Positions 7,602 to 16,607 of a DNA stretch of 64,000 nucleotides are shown piece by piece. Position 1 is the stretch's first letter, and every line of letters begins with the position of its first letter. The stretch comes from Clostridia bacterium (GTDB lineage Bacteria; Bacillota; Clostridia; Christensenellales; Borkfalkiaceae): the NCBI GenBank assembly GCA_017456055.1, contig JAFTKC010000008.1:1-64000 (forward strand), read 5' to 3'. The notes below the pieces were generated by a model. It searched no databases and had not been told where the DNA came from. It saw nothing but the letters and a program-made list of their open reading frames with translations. The translations under genes were made by a program, and so were the position numbers.

Positions 7602-8909
7602 ATGGATTTATTTGATTTATCTAACCAAAAAAACAAGAATATTCCACTAGCGGAAAGAATGAGAGCGAGAAATTTAAGCGAGTACGTAGGGCAAAAGCAC
7701 GTAGTTAGCGAAAACTCTCTTCTTCGCAGGGCAATAAAAATGGACAACTTAGGAAGTTGTATATTTTGGGGACCTCCAGGTAGTGGTAAAACTACCCTAG
7801 CAAACGTTATAGCAAACAGCACGTCGGGGCTATTTGTTAAATTAAACGCCGTTTCAAGTGGGGTTAGCGACGTTAAAAAGGTGGTGGAAGATGCCGTCAC
7901 CAATCTTAAATTATACGGAAAAAAGACCTATTTACTACTTGACGAGTGTCATCGCTTTAATAAAACGCAAAGTGATAGTTTGCTTCCGTCGATAGAAAAA
8001 GGGGATATTATATTTATCGGTTCGACAACCGAAAATCCCTACGCTTCAATGACGCCTGCTATCGTTTCAAGATGCAGAGTTTTTGAACTTAAAAGATTAA
8101 CTGAAGAAGAAATTTTAACGGCGCTAAAAAAGGCTTTAACCGATAAAGAAAGGGGTTTAGGCAATTACGACGTAAAGATAGACGAAGATGCGCTAAACCA
8201 TATAGCAATCACTTCGGCAGGCGATTTAAGAGTTGCCTTTAACGCATTAGAAATGGCAACCTTAACTACTAATCCTAGTAAGGACGGAGTTATTCATATA
8301 ACGTTAAAAGACGCAGAGGAATCAATTCAACAAAAAGCCCTATCTTACGACGAGCAAATGTATTACGATATGCTCTCAGCGTTTTGTAAAAGTCTTAGGG
8401 GGAGCGATGCAAACGCCGCCCTATACTATATGCAAAGGCTTATTAAAGGTGGGTGCGATCCCTTGCTTATTTTAAGAAGAGTTATAGCGCACGCATCGGA
8501 AGACGTGGGTATGGCAGACCCTATGGCAATGGTAGTTGCTACAAACGCCTTGGTTGCGTTTAAGAATATGGGATTACCTGAGGGATTGTTGCCATTAAGC
8601 CAAGCGATAATTTACGTTTGTGAAGCGGAAAAATCCAACTCGGTGGTAGTTGCTATGGACTTAGCGGGAGAAGATGCAACTAAGGTTAAAGACGATAACG
8701 TTCCACCTTGGGTAAAGAACGCCGTATACGGCAGTGAAAAGGATAAAGAACTTGCAGGGCAATATAAATACCCACACAACTACGGTGGATACGTAGAGCA
8801 ACAATATCTTCCCGATAGTCTAAAAGATAGAGTTTATTATACTCCGTCTGATAACGGTTATGAAAAAACCGTAAAAGAAATAAGAAAGAAAAAGGGCAAA
8901 AAGCAATAA
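7602..8909 (+). CDS. rarA: Replication-associated recombination protein A (AAA+ ATPase)
   Basis: The 435-aa clamp-loader-like AAA+ ATPase acts at stalled forks (MgsA/RarA family). Walker A GPPGSGKT is at 57-64 and Walker B LLLDECHRF at 111-119, followed by a sensor STTENPYASM and the C-terminal tetramerisation region ending with the family's KYPHNYGGYV-x-QQYLP block. Length matches the family. It is probably translated from a leaderless transcript, and its TAA stop shares a base with the ATG of sdaA. Confidence 0.93.
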   Translation: MDLFDLSNQKNKNIPLAERMRARNLSEYVGQKHVVSENSLLRRAIKMDNLGSCIFWGPPGSGKTTLANVIANSTSGLFVKLNAVSSGVSDVKKVVEDAVTNLKLYGKKTYLLLDECHRFNKTQSDSLLPSIEKGDIIFIGSTTENPYASMTPAIVSRCRVFELKRLTEEEILTALKKALTDKERGLGNYDVKIDEDALNHIAITSAGDLRVAFNALEMATLTTNPSKDGVIHITLKDAEESIQQKALSYDEQMYYDMLSAFCKSLRGSDANAALYYMQRLIKGGCDPLLILRRVIAHASEDVGMADPMAMVVATNALVAFKNMGLPEGLLPLSQAIIYVCEAEKSNSVVVAMDLAGEDATKVKDDNVPPWVKNAVYGSEKDKELAGQYKYPHNYGGYVEQQYLPDSLKDRVYYTPSDNGYEKTVKEIRKKKGKKQ

Positions 8910-10099
8910 TGCAATCTTTAAGAGAACTTTATAAAATAGGAATAGGTCCATCAAGTTCACACACCATAGGGCCTGAAAAAATCGCTAAATATATAAAAGA
9001 AAAATATCCTAACCATGACTACAAGGTTATTTTGTACGGCTCATTATCGGCTACGGGAAAAGGACACGGTACGGACAAGGTTATAAGAAAGGTTTTGGGC
9101 GATAGTGTAGAGATAGAATTTAACTCAAATGAAAAGAACCTACCTCACCCCAACACACTAGACGTTTTGATTATTGACGACGGAAAAAACGTAAAAACTA
9201 TTAGAGCGACCAGTGTAGGTGGTGGAAGTATAAATATTCAAGGCGAAAAATTTAGCGAGCCTGAAAGCGTTTATAAACTTTCAAAATTTAATGATATTAA
9301 AAATTATATTCTAGGAAAAAATAAAAGACTTTACGATTACGTTTACGAAGTAGAGCCGAATATCAAAGAGTATCTTAAGACCGTTTGGGAAGTTATGAAG
9401 GAGTCTGTAGAGCGAGGGCTTAAAAAAGAGGGAATACTTCCAGGTGGGTTAAGAGTTAGTAAAAAAGCAAAATATATATATGAAAGCGACGATATTTTCG
9501 TTAGAGATTCATTGCTTAGAAATAAATTAACTTGCGCATACGCGCTTGCTGTTGCAGAAGAAAACGCAGATAATGGAAAGATTGTCACTGCGCCAACTTG
9601 TGGGGCGGCGGGCGTTCTTCCGGCAGTTCTATACTATGCATATAAAAACGAACACGTTTTAGAAGAAACCATTATCAATGCGTTAGCGACGGCGGGGCTT
9701 ATTGGTAATTTAGTAAAGAAAAACGCTTCAATTAGCGGTGCGGAGTGTGGTTGCCAAGCCGAAATAGGTACGGCATGTTCTATGGCGGCAGGTGCAATAG
9801 CCGAAATATATAATCTTTCAGTAGACCAAATAGAGTGCGCAGCCGAAGTTGCAATGGAGCATAATCTCGGGCTTACTTGCGACCCTGTTTTAGGGCTCGT
9901 TCAAGTGCCGTGTATAGAGCGAAATACTATGGCGGCAATGCGCGCGTTCGACTCTTTTTGCGTTGCGTATTATCTTGCGCCAATGCGTAAAATTCCGTTT
10001 GACGTGATAGTTAAAACCATGTACGAAACGGGAAAAGATTTAAACAATAAATATTTAGAAACCGCTCGTGGTGGTATCGCAAAAAACTATAATTTATAA
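8909..10099 (+). CDS. sdaA: L-serine ammonia-lyase, single-chain iron-sulfur type
   Basis: The 396-aa enzyme deaminates L-serine to pyruvate and ammonia using a 4Fe-4S cluster. The N-terminal part (1-~130) has the beta-subunit signature GIGPSSSHTIGP. The C-terminal part has TAPTCGAAGVLPAV and ECGCQAEIGTACSMAAG, and the cysteines around 232, 272-284 and 330-340 are candidate cluster ligands. In many Bacillota these are two subunits (SdaAA/SdaAB). Here they form one chain with beta preceding alpha, as in the enterobacterial type. It overlaps rarA by one base and precedes tex by 12 bp. Confidence 0.92.
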   Translation: MQSLRELYKIGIGPSSSHTIGPEKIAKYIKEKYPNHDYKVILYGSLSATGKGHGTDKVIRKVLGDSVEIEFNSNEKNLPHPNTLDVLIIDDGKNVKTIRATSVGGGSINIQGEKFSEPESVYKLSKFNDIKNYILGKNKRLYDYVYEVEPNIKEYLKTVWEVMKESVERGLKKEGILPGGLRVSKKAKYIYESDDIFVRDSLLRNKLTCAYALAVAEENADNGKIVTAPTCGAAGVLPAVLYYAYKNEHVLEETIINALATAGLIGNLVKKNASISGAECGCQAEIGTACSMAAGAIAEIYNLSVDQIECAAEVAMEHNLGLTCDPVLGLVQVPCIERNTMAAMRAFDSFCVAYYLAPMRKIPFDVIVKTMYETGKDLNNKYLETARGGIAKNYNL

Positions 10100-10111
10100 A
10101 GGACTAAAAAA

Positions 10112-12385
10112 ATGGACTATTCAATTAAACTAGCAACGCAATTTAATCTTCGCGTTAACCACGCGGAAAACATAATTAACTTAATCGACGAAGGCAATAC
10201 TATTCCATTTATTGCAAGATATCGTAAGGAAATGACCGGCGCTTGCGACGACCAAGTGTTAAGAGAATTTGAGATTAGGCTTAAGTATTTAAGAAATCTC
10301 GATAAGAGAAAACAAGAAGTTGTAGACTCTATCACCGAGCAGGGCAAGATGACGGATGATATAACCATTTCTCTCGCTAAAGCCGAAACTATGACAGAAG
10401 TTGAAGATATATATCGCCCGTATAAGCAAAAGAGAAAAACAAGGGCAAGCGTGGCTATAGAAAAGGGACTTATGCCACTTGCAGAAGTAATTTTAGAGCA
10501 AAAGGATATCGACTTAGATAAAATTACGCTTGAATATATTGATGCTGAAAAGGGAGTAGAAGATAAAGCCCAAGCCCTAGCGGGAGCAAACGATATAATT
10601 GCCGAAAAGATTTCTAACGACGCCGAACTTAGAAAGGTTTTAAGAAAGGAATTGTTTAATAAGGGCGAAATAACTTGTAAACTTTTAGAAAATGAAAACT
10701 CTAAGACGTATGACCAATACGGAGAATATAGCGAAAAGGCTGATAAAATTCCGTCGCATAGAATTTTAGCGGTAAATCGTGGCGAAAAGGAAGACTGCTT
10801 AAAGGTTAGCGTAATCGTGCCTGAAGATAGCCTAACAGACGTTATTAAGGCGCAATACGTAAAGGGTGATAACGAGTGTTCAAAAATAGTCGAACTTGCC
10901 GTTATCGACGCGTATTCAAGACTTATTTTCCCATCTATCGAGAGAGAAATAAGAAATCAACTAACCGATACTGCTAACGAACAAGCAATAAAAATGTTTG
11001 AAGTAAATCTTCGTCCATTACTACTTCAACCACCACTAAAGGGAAAGACCATTTTAGGTTTAGACCCTGCGTATAGAACGGGTTGTAAGATAGCAGTAAT
11101 CAACGCTGAGGGAGCAGTTTTAGATACTGCCGTAATTTTCCCAACGCCACCACAAAATAGAATAGAAGAAGCCGAACAAATTTTAATAAAACTAATAAAT
11201 AAACATAAAGTAGACGTAATTTCTATTGGAAACGGAACGGCAAGTAAAGAATCGGAGATATTTATAGCAAACCTAATTAAAAAGGTGGAAAGACCACTTT
11301 CCTACGCTGTGGTAAACGAAGCGGGCGCTTCCGTTTATAGCGCAAGTAAACTAGGGGCAGAAGAATTTCCAGATTTCGAGCCTGCGCAAAGGTCTGCCGT
11401 GTCTATTGCCAGAAGACTTTTAGATCCACTAGCCGAACTTATTAAAATTGACGTTAAGTCGATAGGCGTTGGTCAATATCAACACGACATGCCTGAAAGT
11501 AGGTTAGAAGAAGCGCTAGGCGGTGTAGTAGAAGATTGCGTAAATAGCGTTGGCGTAGACCTTAATACAGCGTCTGTTAGTTTACTTTCTTACGTTGCAG
11601 GCTTAAATACGGGCATAGCAAAGAATATCGTAGAATATAGAAACGAAAAGCCTTTTAAGACGAGAAAAGAACTCTTAAAGGTCAAGAAACTCGGCGAAAA
11701 AGCATTTGAACAATGCGCAGGGTTTTTGCGCATTACCGACGGATTTGTGCTAGATAATACGGCAGTGCACCCAGAATCGTACGAATCGGTTGAAAAACTA
11801 CTAAAGATAGTAGGTTATTCTCTTGATGACGTTGCAAATGGCAAGATTGGTGATTTAAGAGAAAAAATTTCTTCAATCGGGTGGGAAGAAGTTGCTAAAA
11901 AGTGTGAAATAGGCGAGCCTACTTTACGTGATATAGTGGGAGAACTTCTAAAACCTGGTAGAGATATTCGTGATAGTTTGCCAAAGCCAATATTAAGAAG
12001 CGATTTAATGGATTTAACCGACCTAAAGGAAGGAATGGAGATAATCGGTACGGTTAGAAACGTAATAGATTTCGGCGTATTCGTGGATATTGGCGTACAC
12101 CAAGACGGACTAGTGCATATCTCTCAAATTTCCGACAACTACATTAAGCATCCGTCAGACGTTCTTAAAGTTGGCGACGTGGTTAAGGTAAAGGTAATCG
12201 GAGTAGACGTAAACAAAAAGAAAATTTCTCTAACTATGAAAACGGCTGAACTTCCACACGGCATAGCAGTCGGCAACCAAAAGACTGATAGAGAGAGAAA
12301 GGAAGGCAGAAGAATAGCCCAAAAGAAAAAAGAGCAAAGCGACGAAGACGTTTTAGCAATGCTTTATAAAAAATTTGGCAGATAA
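10112..12385 (+). CDS. tex: Tex-family RNA-binding transcription accessory protein
   Basis: The 757-aa protein has the Tex domain order: an N-terminal helical region (IPFIARYRKEMTGACDD near 30), a YqgF/RNase H-like domain with GLDPAYRTGCK near 320, tandem helix-hairpin-helix motifs (VGVDLNTAS..., ~485-560), and a C-terminal S1 domain (GTVRNVIDFGVFVDIG near 650). It is a cytosolic nucleic-acid-binding protein affecting transcription. Length is typical. It is the last gene of rarA-sdaA-tex and is followed by a strong terminator. Confidence 0.93.
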   Translation: MDYSIKLATQFNLRVNHAENIINLIDEGNTIPFIARYRKEMTGACDDQVLREFEIRLKYLRNLDKRKQEVVDSITEQGKMTDDITISLAKAETMTEVEDIYRPYKQKRKTRASVAIEKGLMPLAEVILEQKDIDLDKITLEYIDAEKGVEDKAQALAGANDIIAEKISNDAELRKVLRKELFNKGEITCKLLENENSKTYDQYGEYSEKADKIPSHRILAVNRGEKEDCLKVSVIVPEDSLTDVIKAQYVKGDNECSKIVELAVIDAYSRLIFPSIEREIRNQLTDTANEQAIKMFEVNLRPLLLQPPLKGKTILGLDPAYRTGCKIAVINAEGAVLDTAVIFPTPPQNRIEEAEQILIKLINKHKVDVISIGNGTASKESEIFIANLIKKVERPLSYAVVNEAGASVYSASKLGAEEFPDFEPAQRSAVSIARRLLDPLAELIKIDVKSIGVGQYQHDMPESRLEEALGGVVEDCVNSVGVDLNTASVSLLSYVAGLNTGIAKNIVEYRNEKPFKTRKELLKVKKLGEKAFEQCAGFLRITDGFVLDNTAVHPESYESVEKLLKIVGYSLDDVANGKIGDLREKISSIGWEEVAKKCEIGEPTLRDIVGELLKPGRDIRDSLPKPILRSDLMDLTDLKEGMEIIGTVRNVIDFGVFVDIGVHQDGLVHISQISDNYIKHPSDVLKVGDVVKVKVIGVDVNKKKISLTMKTAELPHGIAVGNQKTDRERKEGRRIAQKKKEQSDEDVLAMLYKKFGR

Positions 12386-12415
12386 AAGATAAACTTATTA
12401 AAAAGAATAAAAAAG

Positions 12416-12446
12416 AAAAACCTATCGAAAAAATCGATAGGTTTTT
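12416..12446. terminator. Bidirectional terminator between tex and the acyltransferase gene
   Basis: AAAAACCTATCGA / TCGATAGGTTTTT is a 13-bp stem with a 5-nt A loop. The flanking A and T runs make it usable on both strands for the convergent genes. Confidence 0.9.
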
Positions 12447-12474
12447 CTATTGGTAAGTTTTATAGGTTAGAGCA

Positions 12475-13182
12475 TTATTCTGCTTCAACGTATGCTAACT
12501 TGTTGCAGTTGTTAACTAAAAATTCCGCCATTTCGTCTCTAGAAGTATAGAGCGCTTTTAGTTCACTATATAAAATTGGTTTATCAAAAACGTACTCTTT
12601 TTTATCTTTTTTGTAGTAGCAAGTATAAATAGGCACGTCAATTCCTTGTTTTTCGCACTCTTTTGCTAAAAGAACGAATCCAGCAAAAAAGCCTTTTAGT
12701 TGCTTATAGTATCCACCGTCGGATTTTTCGGGGAAAATAACTATATTTTCGCCCTTTTTAATAGCGTCAATACTCTCTTTAATCGTAGTTTTAAATCTAG
12801 AATCCTTATAGGTGGAAATCAAATTTAAGCCTTTATAAAAAAGAAGAGTAAGTGGACTTGCAAGAAGACAAAATAGCCTTGCCAAGAATAAATTCCAATG
12901 TTTTTTCTCGTGATAGTAAACTCTAGTTTGGTATTTATATAATCTTCTTAGCCCCGAATTCATCTCTGCCGTACCCCAAAATCTAATAGGGAAGTCGCAG
13001 TAAATTTCCAAACTCATAGGAGCGTCCGTTCCCTCGTGGTTAGACAAGAGAATACTCGAAGTAGAGGGCTTTTCGCCGAGATAGATAAATTTTGGCTCTT
13101 TATATTTAATTTTCATAACGGTTTTCATACCGCGATACCAAAGTTTGCGTTTTTGCTTAAATTTTTTCTCTTTAGTTTTCAT
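12475..13182 (-). CDS. PlsC-like lysophospholipid acyltransferase, divergent type
   Basis: The 235-aa protein resembles the 1-acylglycerol-3-phosphate acyltransferase superfamily. A SNH motif sits at 47-49, and FPEKSDGGY (~150) is where family members have FPEGTRS. The canonical HX4D is one residue short here (H49-EGT-D53), and the Gly of FPEG is Lys, so it belongs to a divergent branch or uses another acceptor. Two weakly hydrophobic segments could sit on the membrane. TAAAAT ends 6 nt before the ATG with no ribosome site, so it is probably leaderless. It is transcribed alone. Confidence 0.7.
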   Translation of the reverse strand: MKTKEKKFKQKRKLWYRGMKTVMKIKYKEPKFIYLGEKPSTSSILLSNHEGTDAPMSLEIYCDFPIRFWGTAEMNSGLRRLYKYQTRVYYHEKKHWNLFLARLFCLLASPLTLLFYKGLNLISTYKDSRFKTTIKESIDAIKKGENIVIFPEKSDGGYYKQLKGFFAGFVLLAKECEKQGIDVPIYTCYYKKDKKEYVFDKPILYSELKALYTSRDEMAEFLVNNCNKLAYVEAE

Positions 13183-13295
13183 AATTTAATTTTACAACTA
13201 ACTAAAAAAATATAAAAGAGAAAGCATTTTTGTTATTCTACTTTTGCGTGAGAATTAAAAAATTTATTCTACCACAGAGAGAATTGCAAATTTTA

Positions 13296-13324
13296 TTGAC
13301 TTTTTTGAGAAAAATTTATACAAT
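13296..13324 (+). promoter_or_regulatory. Promoter of the XRE-membrane gene, probable leaderless start
   Basis: TTGACT, a 17-bp spacer and TACAAT. The -10 ends 6 nt before the ATG at 13331 and there is no Shine-Dalgarno site. Confidence 0.75.
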
Positions 13325-13330
13325 TGAAGT

Positions 13331-13990
13331 ATGAAAAGCGTGTTAGAGAGGATTCCTGAAAATTTAATAAAATTAAGAAAGCAAAACAATCTAACTCAAA
13401 TAGATCTTGCGCAAAAGATAAATTATTCGGACAAGGCAATATCACGTTGGGAGAAGGGCGAAGTATCACCAAGTGTAGAAATTTTAGAAAAACTAGCCCT
13501 AGTTTACGACGTGCCTATTTCGTATTTTTTTGAAGAGCATTTAGATAGTGAGCAAAAAAGGATAAACGAGAAGAGGCGCAATCTACATATAAGTATAATG
13601 TTTTCCATAGTTTTAATCGTATGGACGGTTGCCGTGCTAGGTTTTTTCTTTGTAAATAATTTAATTGGAAAATATTATTGGCAAATATTTATGTGGGCTT
13701 TCCCTGTGACAGCGTACGTTATAAAATGGTGTTTTAACAACTATTTTAGCGGGAAATTATCCATACTTTTATCGTCAGTTTGTTGTTGGTTAACGGTTAT
13801 ATCAATTTACGTGCAGTTTTTAAGTCTAAACTTATGGCAGATATTTCTTTTTGGAATACCCGTGCAACTAACGATAATTTTAGTAAGTTTTTTGCATAAG
13901 GTAAATAAACCAAAGCAAAAGAGCAGTAAAACGGCAGAAAAGATTGAAAAACTTTTCTACTCAAGGAAAAATAGATATGGAAAAGGCTAG
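13331..13990 (+). CDS. XRE regulator with C-terminal membrane helices
   Basis: The 219-aa protein has an XRE helix-turn-helix at about residues 10-67 (LRKQNNLTQIDLAQKI, then AISRWEKG) followed by four hydrophobic segments (about 88-108, 113-131, 137-157, 163-185) and a basic tail. It is a membrane-tethered DNA-binding protein, a layout seen in several Bacillota. The signal it senses is unknown. It overlaps the deacetylase gene by 14 bp, so the two are translationally coupled. Confidence 0.85.
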   Translation: MKSVLERIPENLIKLRKQNNLTQIDLAQKINYSDKAISRWEKGEVSPSVEILEKLALVYDVPISYFFEEHLDSEQKRINEKRRNLHISIMFSIVLIVWTVAVLGFFFVNNLIGKYYWQIFMWAFPVTAYVIKWCFNNYFSGKLSILLSSVCCWLTVISIYVQFLSLNLWQIFLFGIPVQLTIILVSFLHKVNKPKQKSSKTAEKIEKLFYSRKNRYGKG

Positions 13991-14741
13991 AATAAGTATA
14001 TCTATCGACGACGGAAAGAAAAATTTTTTATCCGTTGCCGACAAACTTATAAAATTAAATATTCCAGCAACCTTAAATATTGTTCCAGGCGCAATTGATA
14101 AAAGCAAAAAAGTAGAGGTTGAAACTTTTTCTAAAGAAGAATTAGTAGATTTATATAAGACGGGTATTTTTGAGATAGCAAATCACTCAAATCTTCACAC
14201 TAATTTAGAAGAAGATATAATAGAGGGGAGAAGAAAGCTCGTAGAGTGGCTAAATTTAGATAAAAACGCCCCTTTAGGTTTTGCGTCGCCAGGCTCTGAG
14301 ATTAAGATTAAAAAGGCTTTAGAGAGCGAAAAAAGGCTTCGTGAGATGGGTGTGCTATATTTAAGAACGCACGACGAAGGGGGCAAAGAAGAATATAAAA
14401 GGCTAGACGAACTCTATAACAAAACTAAAAACCCCGAGTATTACGTAAAAAAAGAAAGCAATGCTTTCTATTCTAAAGGAGATTTTGCAATATCTAGTTT
14501 AGTGGCGTATAAGGGGGTAAACGATTTAGAAGAGATACTTCTTTTAACCGACCATGCAGTTAAAGAAAAAAAGGGCTTAACTATAATGTTTCATAACTTT
14601 GCAAAGCCTAATGAAGAGTTGTATTCTAACGTGTGGACGTTTGGTTCGGATAGATTTTATAAGTTTATCGAGTATATCGATAATTATCGTCAGCAAGGCA
14701 AGTTAGATATATTAACTTCTAAAGACGGACTAGAGAGATAA
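13977..14741 (+). CDS. NodB-type polysaccharide deacetylase family protein
   Basis: I chose the ATG at 13977 because AAGGA lies 9 nt upstream. A longer in-frame start at 13944 lacks this site. The 254-aa protein has the deacetylase signature: the SIDDG strand with D11/D12 and the H70-SNL-H74 metal histidines, plus a late MFHNF histidine. The family removes N- or O-acetyl groups from glycans with a metal ion. No signal peptide or membrane helix is visible, so it should be cytosolic, which is unusual for peptidoglycan or exopolysaccharide substrates. The substrate is unknown. Coupling to the membrane XRE protein suggests shared control. Confidence 0.8.
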   Translation: MEKARISISIDDGKKNFLSVADKLIKLNIPATLNIVPGAIDKSKKVEVETFSKEELVDLYKTGIFEIANHSNLHTNLEEDIIEGRRKLVEWLNLDKNAPLGFASPGSEIKIKKALESEKRLREMGVLYLRTHDEGGKEEYKRLDELYNKTKNPEYYVKKESNAFYSKGDFAISSLVAYKGVNDLEEILLLTDHAVKEKKGLTIMFHNFAKPNEELYSNVWTFGSDRFYKFIEYIDNYRQQGKLDILTSKDGLER

Positions 14742-14764
14742 AATACAATTAAAAATAAGAAAAA

Positions 14765-14788
14765 AAGCCTACCACTTGGTAGGCCTTT
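14765..14788. terminator. Terminator shared by convergent genes
   Basis: GCCTACC / GGTAGGC stem with an ACTT loop flanked by A-rich and T-containing sequence, between the deacetylase and the TrkA/RyR gene. Confidence 0.8.
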
Positions 14789-14800
14789 CAATTTTAAATT

Positions 14801-16597
14801 TTATTTACTTCCAACTTTTCTATCCTTTAACTTATCTTCATCTGAAAGTTGGTCGAAGAAGACTAAGTTGTGGTGAACTTTAGCAAGGTCGTTTCTCTTT
14901 TCTCCGTGAACGAATCCTTCGGAGCGCATATAAGCATTCCAACGTTTGTGTTCTAATAGTTCAATCGTAGAGATGTCTTCTTCGGTCAACTCGTCTTCTT
15001 TTTTGTCAGCGCCTTTAATTCCCAAAAGGATTCTCGCTTTCATGTGAATTGCAGAAGCGGTTGAAGAGCGATAGTTATAATCGTATCTCCAAAAGTCTTC
15101 TTCTTTTCCGTACTTTAAGTGTCTACTAAGAGCGTCTTGTTCTAATTCGGAGTCGATAATAACCTTTTCGGAATAGGTAGTTTTAATATCGCCGATACAA
15201 TTGATTTTGTACTCTTGACCTCTAGGGTTAGTTGCTCTCTCTATATACGCCTTTTGTTCGCTATCGTAAACTACGGTGTTGATGACTGGAGAAAGGTTAT
15301 ATCTTTCAAACAAGGTTCTAACCTTAACGGCGCAGGATATATTCGAAGCGTCGCTACCACTACTAATGAAAACGAAAGTAGCGTCTTTAATAGCCTTAAT
15401 TTTCTCGTCGAATTCCTTAGTGGTGTAGTCTATGCCAGAGTGAATTATAATGCTATATTCCGATTCACCCTCAACTGAAACTCCGTTATAACGCTTGTCC
15501 ATAAGTTCAGGACAAGAAGAACTGAATTTAGATTCAGCCTTTTCATCTTCATCAAAGGCGTTAATTTTTATTTCGTATCCGTCCATTTGACAGAACCAAG
15601 TAAGCGCTTTAACAAGAGTAGAGCCGTAATTACCTAAACCGATTACGACGGCGGAAATCATTTTCTTATTCGAATCGGGAATAGGTCTTGCCGAACGGAA
15701 TATCTCCTCGCCTCTTTCGTAGAGGGTGCGGTAGATTAAAGATTGAGCGTAATTTATCTTTCTAACTTTAATTTTGCTATCCACGGCGTTGCTTAAAACT
15801 AAGTCGCCTTGAGCGGTGCGAGAGAAAAGATAAATTTCGGTGTTATCTCTAGTCTTATATAGTTCGTTTAGTTGAGAGAAAATTTTAATATTTTCGCCTT
15901 CGACTTCGTTTAGGATAAAGAAGTAAATTTCACTATTTTTACTATGGAATCCCCAATTTATGTGAGTGATGTCCTTTTTGAAACTGATTGCGCCAATAGC
16001 GTTAATTTGTTCAAAAAGTTTATGTTCTTTATCGTCGTCAAACTTATAGATGTCGGTAAAAACGATAAGCGCTTTCTTATGGTTTTTAGCAATATCGGTT
16101 GCTAAGGCTACCGAGTAATCGTTTAGATACGAGAAAACGTAAACGTCTTTTCTATAAGCAAAAACGTATTTAGCGTAAGAGATGACGTTTTTGAAAAACG
16201 AGAGTATAAAACCGAAAGTTAATATTGGCGCCGTCACGTAAATCAAGGCAGTGTAAACTGGATAAGCGTGATAGATAAAACCTTCTAGATTAGCAGTTGA
16301 TTCTCTAATCATTTCAAAGTCACTATCAATTATAAAAAGCCTTATGGTATTATGAATTGATAGTAGCGCCGTCTTTACGATTCTAAATACTGGGGAAGCC
16401 GTTTCTTCAAAGAAGTCGAAGTATACCGGTATAAAAATTATAAGTCCCGCCAAGAAAACTCCCGCCATTAAATAATTTAAGGGGTTAAACGATTTTATTC
16501 GTCCATCTTTATTTTTAGTTTTTGATTTTACCAAAATCCAGCATAGTATTGATAAGATAACGAATACTGAAAGGCAAAAACAAATTGTCCAAATCAT
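14801..16597 (-). CDS. Membrane protein with two Rossmann/RCK-like domains and a C-terminal RyR domain
   Basis: The 598-aa protein has three clear hydrophobic segments (about 1-23, 40-63, 112-137), then a Rossmann-like region (150-290). A second Rossmann domain carries the dinucleotide motif G320-L-G-N-Y-G325 (to ~470). Next come a conserved-looking DFWRYDYNYRSS segment (~501) and a C-terminal RyR domain (about 545-594: LEHKRWNAYM, then AKVHHNLVFFDQL and EDKLKDR). TrkA/RCK domains gate ion channels by binding nucleotides. RyR repeats in bacteria have been proposed to sense nucleotide-derived ligands. It follows the TIR gene by 10 bp with its own AGGAAG site, so the two are almost certainly co-expressed. 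Ligand and ion are unknown. Confidence 0.8.
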   Translation of the reverse strand: MIWTICFCLSVFVILSILCWILVKSKTKNKDGRIKSFNPLNYLMAGVFLAGLIIFIPVYFDFFEETASPVFRIVKTALLSIHNTIRLFIIDSDFEMIRESTANLEGFIYHAYPVYTALIYVTAPILTFGFILSFFKNVISYAKYVFAYRKDVYVFSYLNDYSVALATDIAKNHKKALIVFTDIYKFDDDKEHKLFEQINAIGAISFKKDITHINWGFHSKNSEIYFFILNEVEGENIKIFSQLNELYKTRDNTEIYLFSRTAQGDLVLSNAVDSKIKVRKINYAQSLIYRTLYERGEEIFRSARPIPDSNKKMISAVVIGLGNYGSTLVKALTWFCQMDGYEIKINAFDEDEKAESKFSSSCPELMDKRYNGVSVEGESEYSIIIHSGIDYTTKEFDEKIKAIKDATFVFISSGSDASNISCAVKVRTLFERYNLSPVINTVVYDSEQKAYIERATNPRGQEYKINCIGDIKTTYSEKVIIDSELEQDALSRHLKYGKEEDFWRYDYNYRSSTASAIHMKARILLGIKGADKKEDELTEEDISTIELLEHKRWNAYMRSEGFVHGEKRNDLAKVHHNLVFFDQLSDEDKLKDRKVGSK

Positions 16598-16607
16598 AAT
16601 AAACTTC

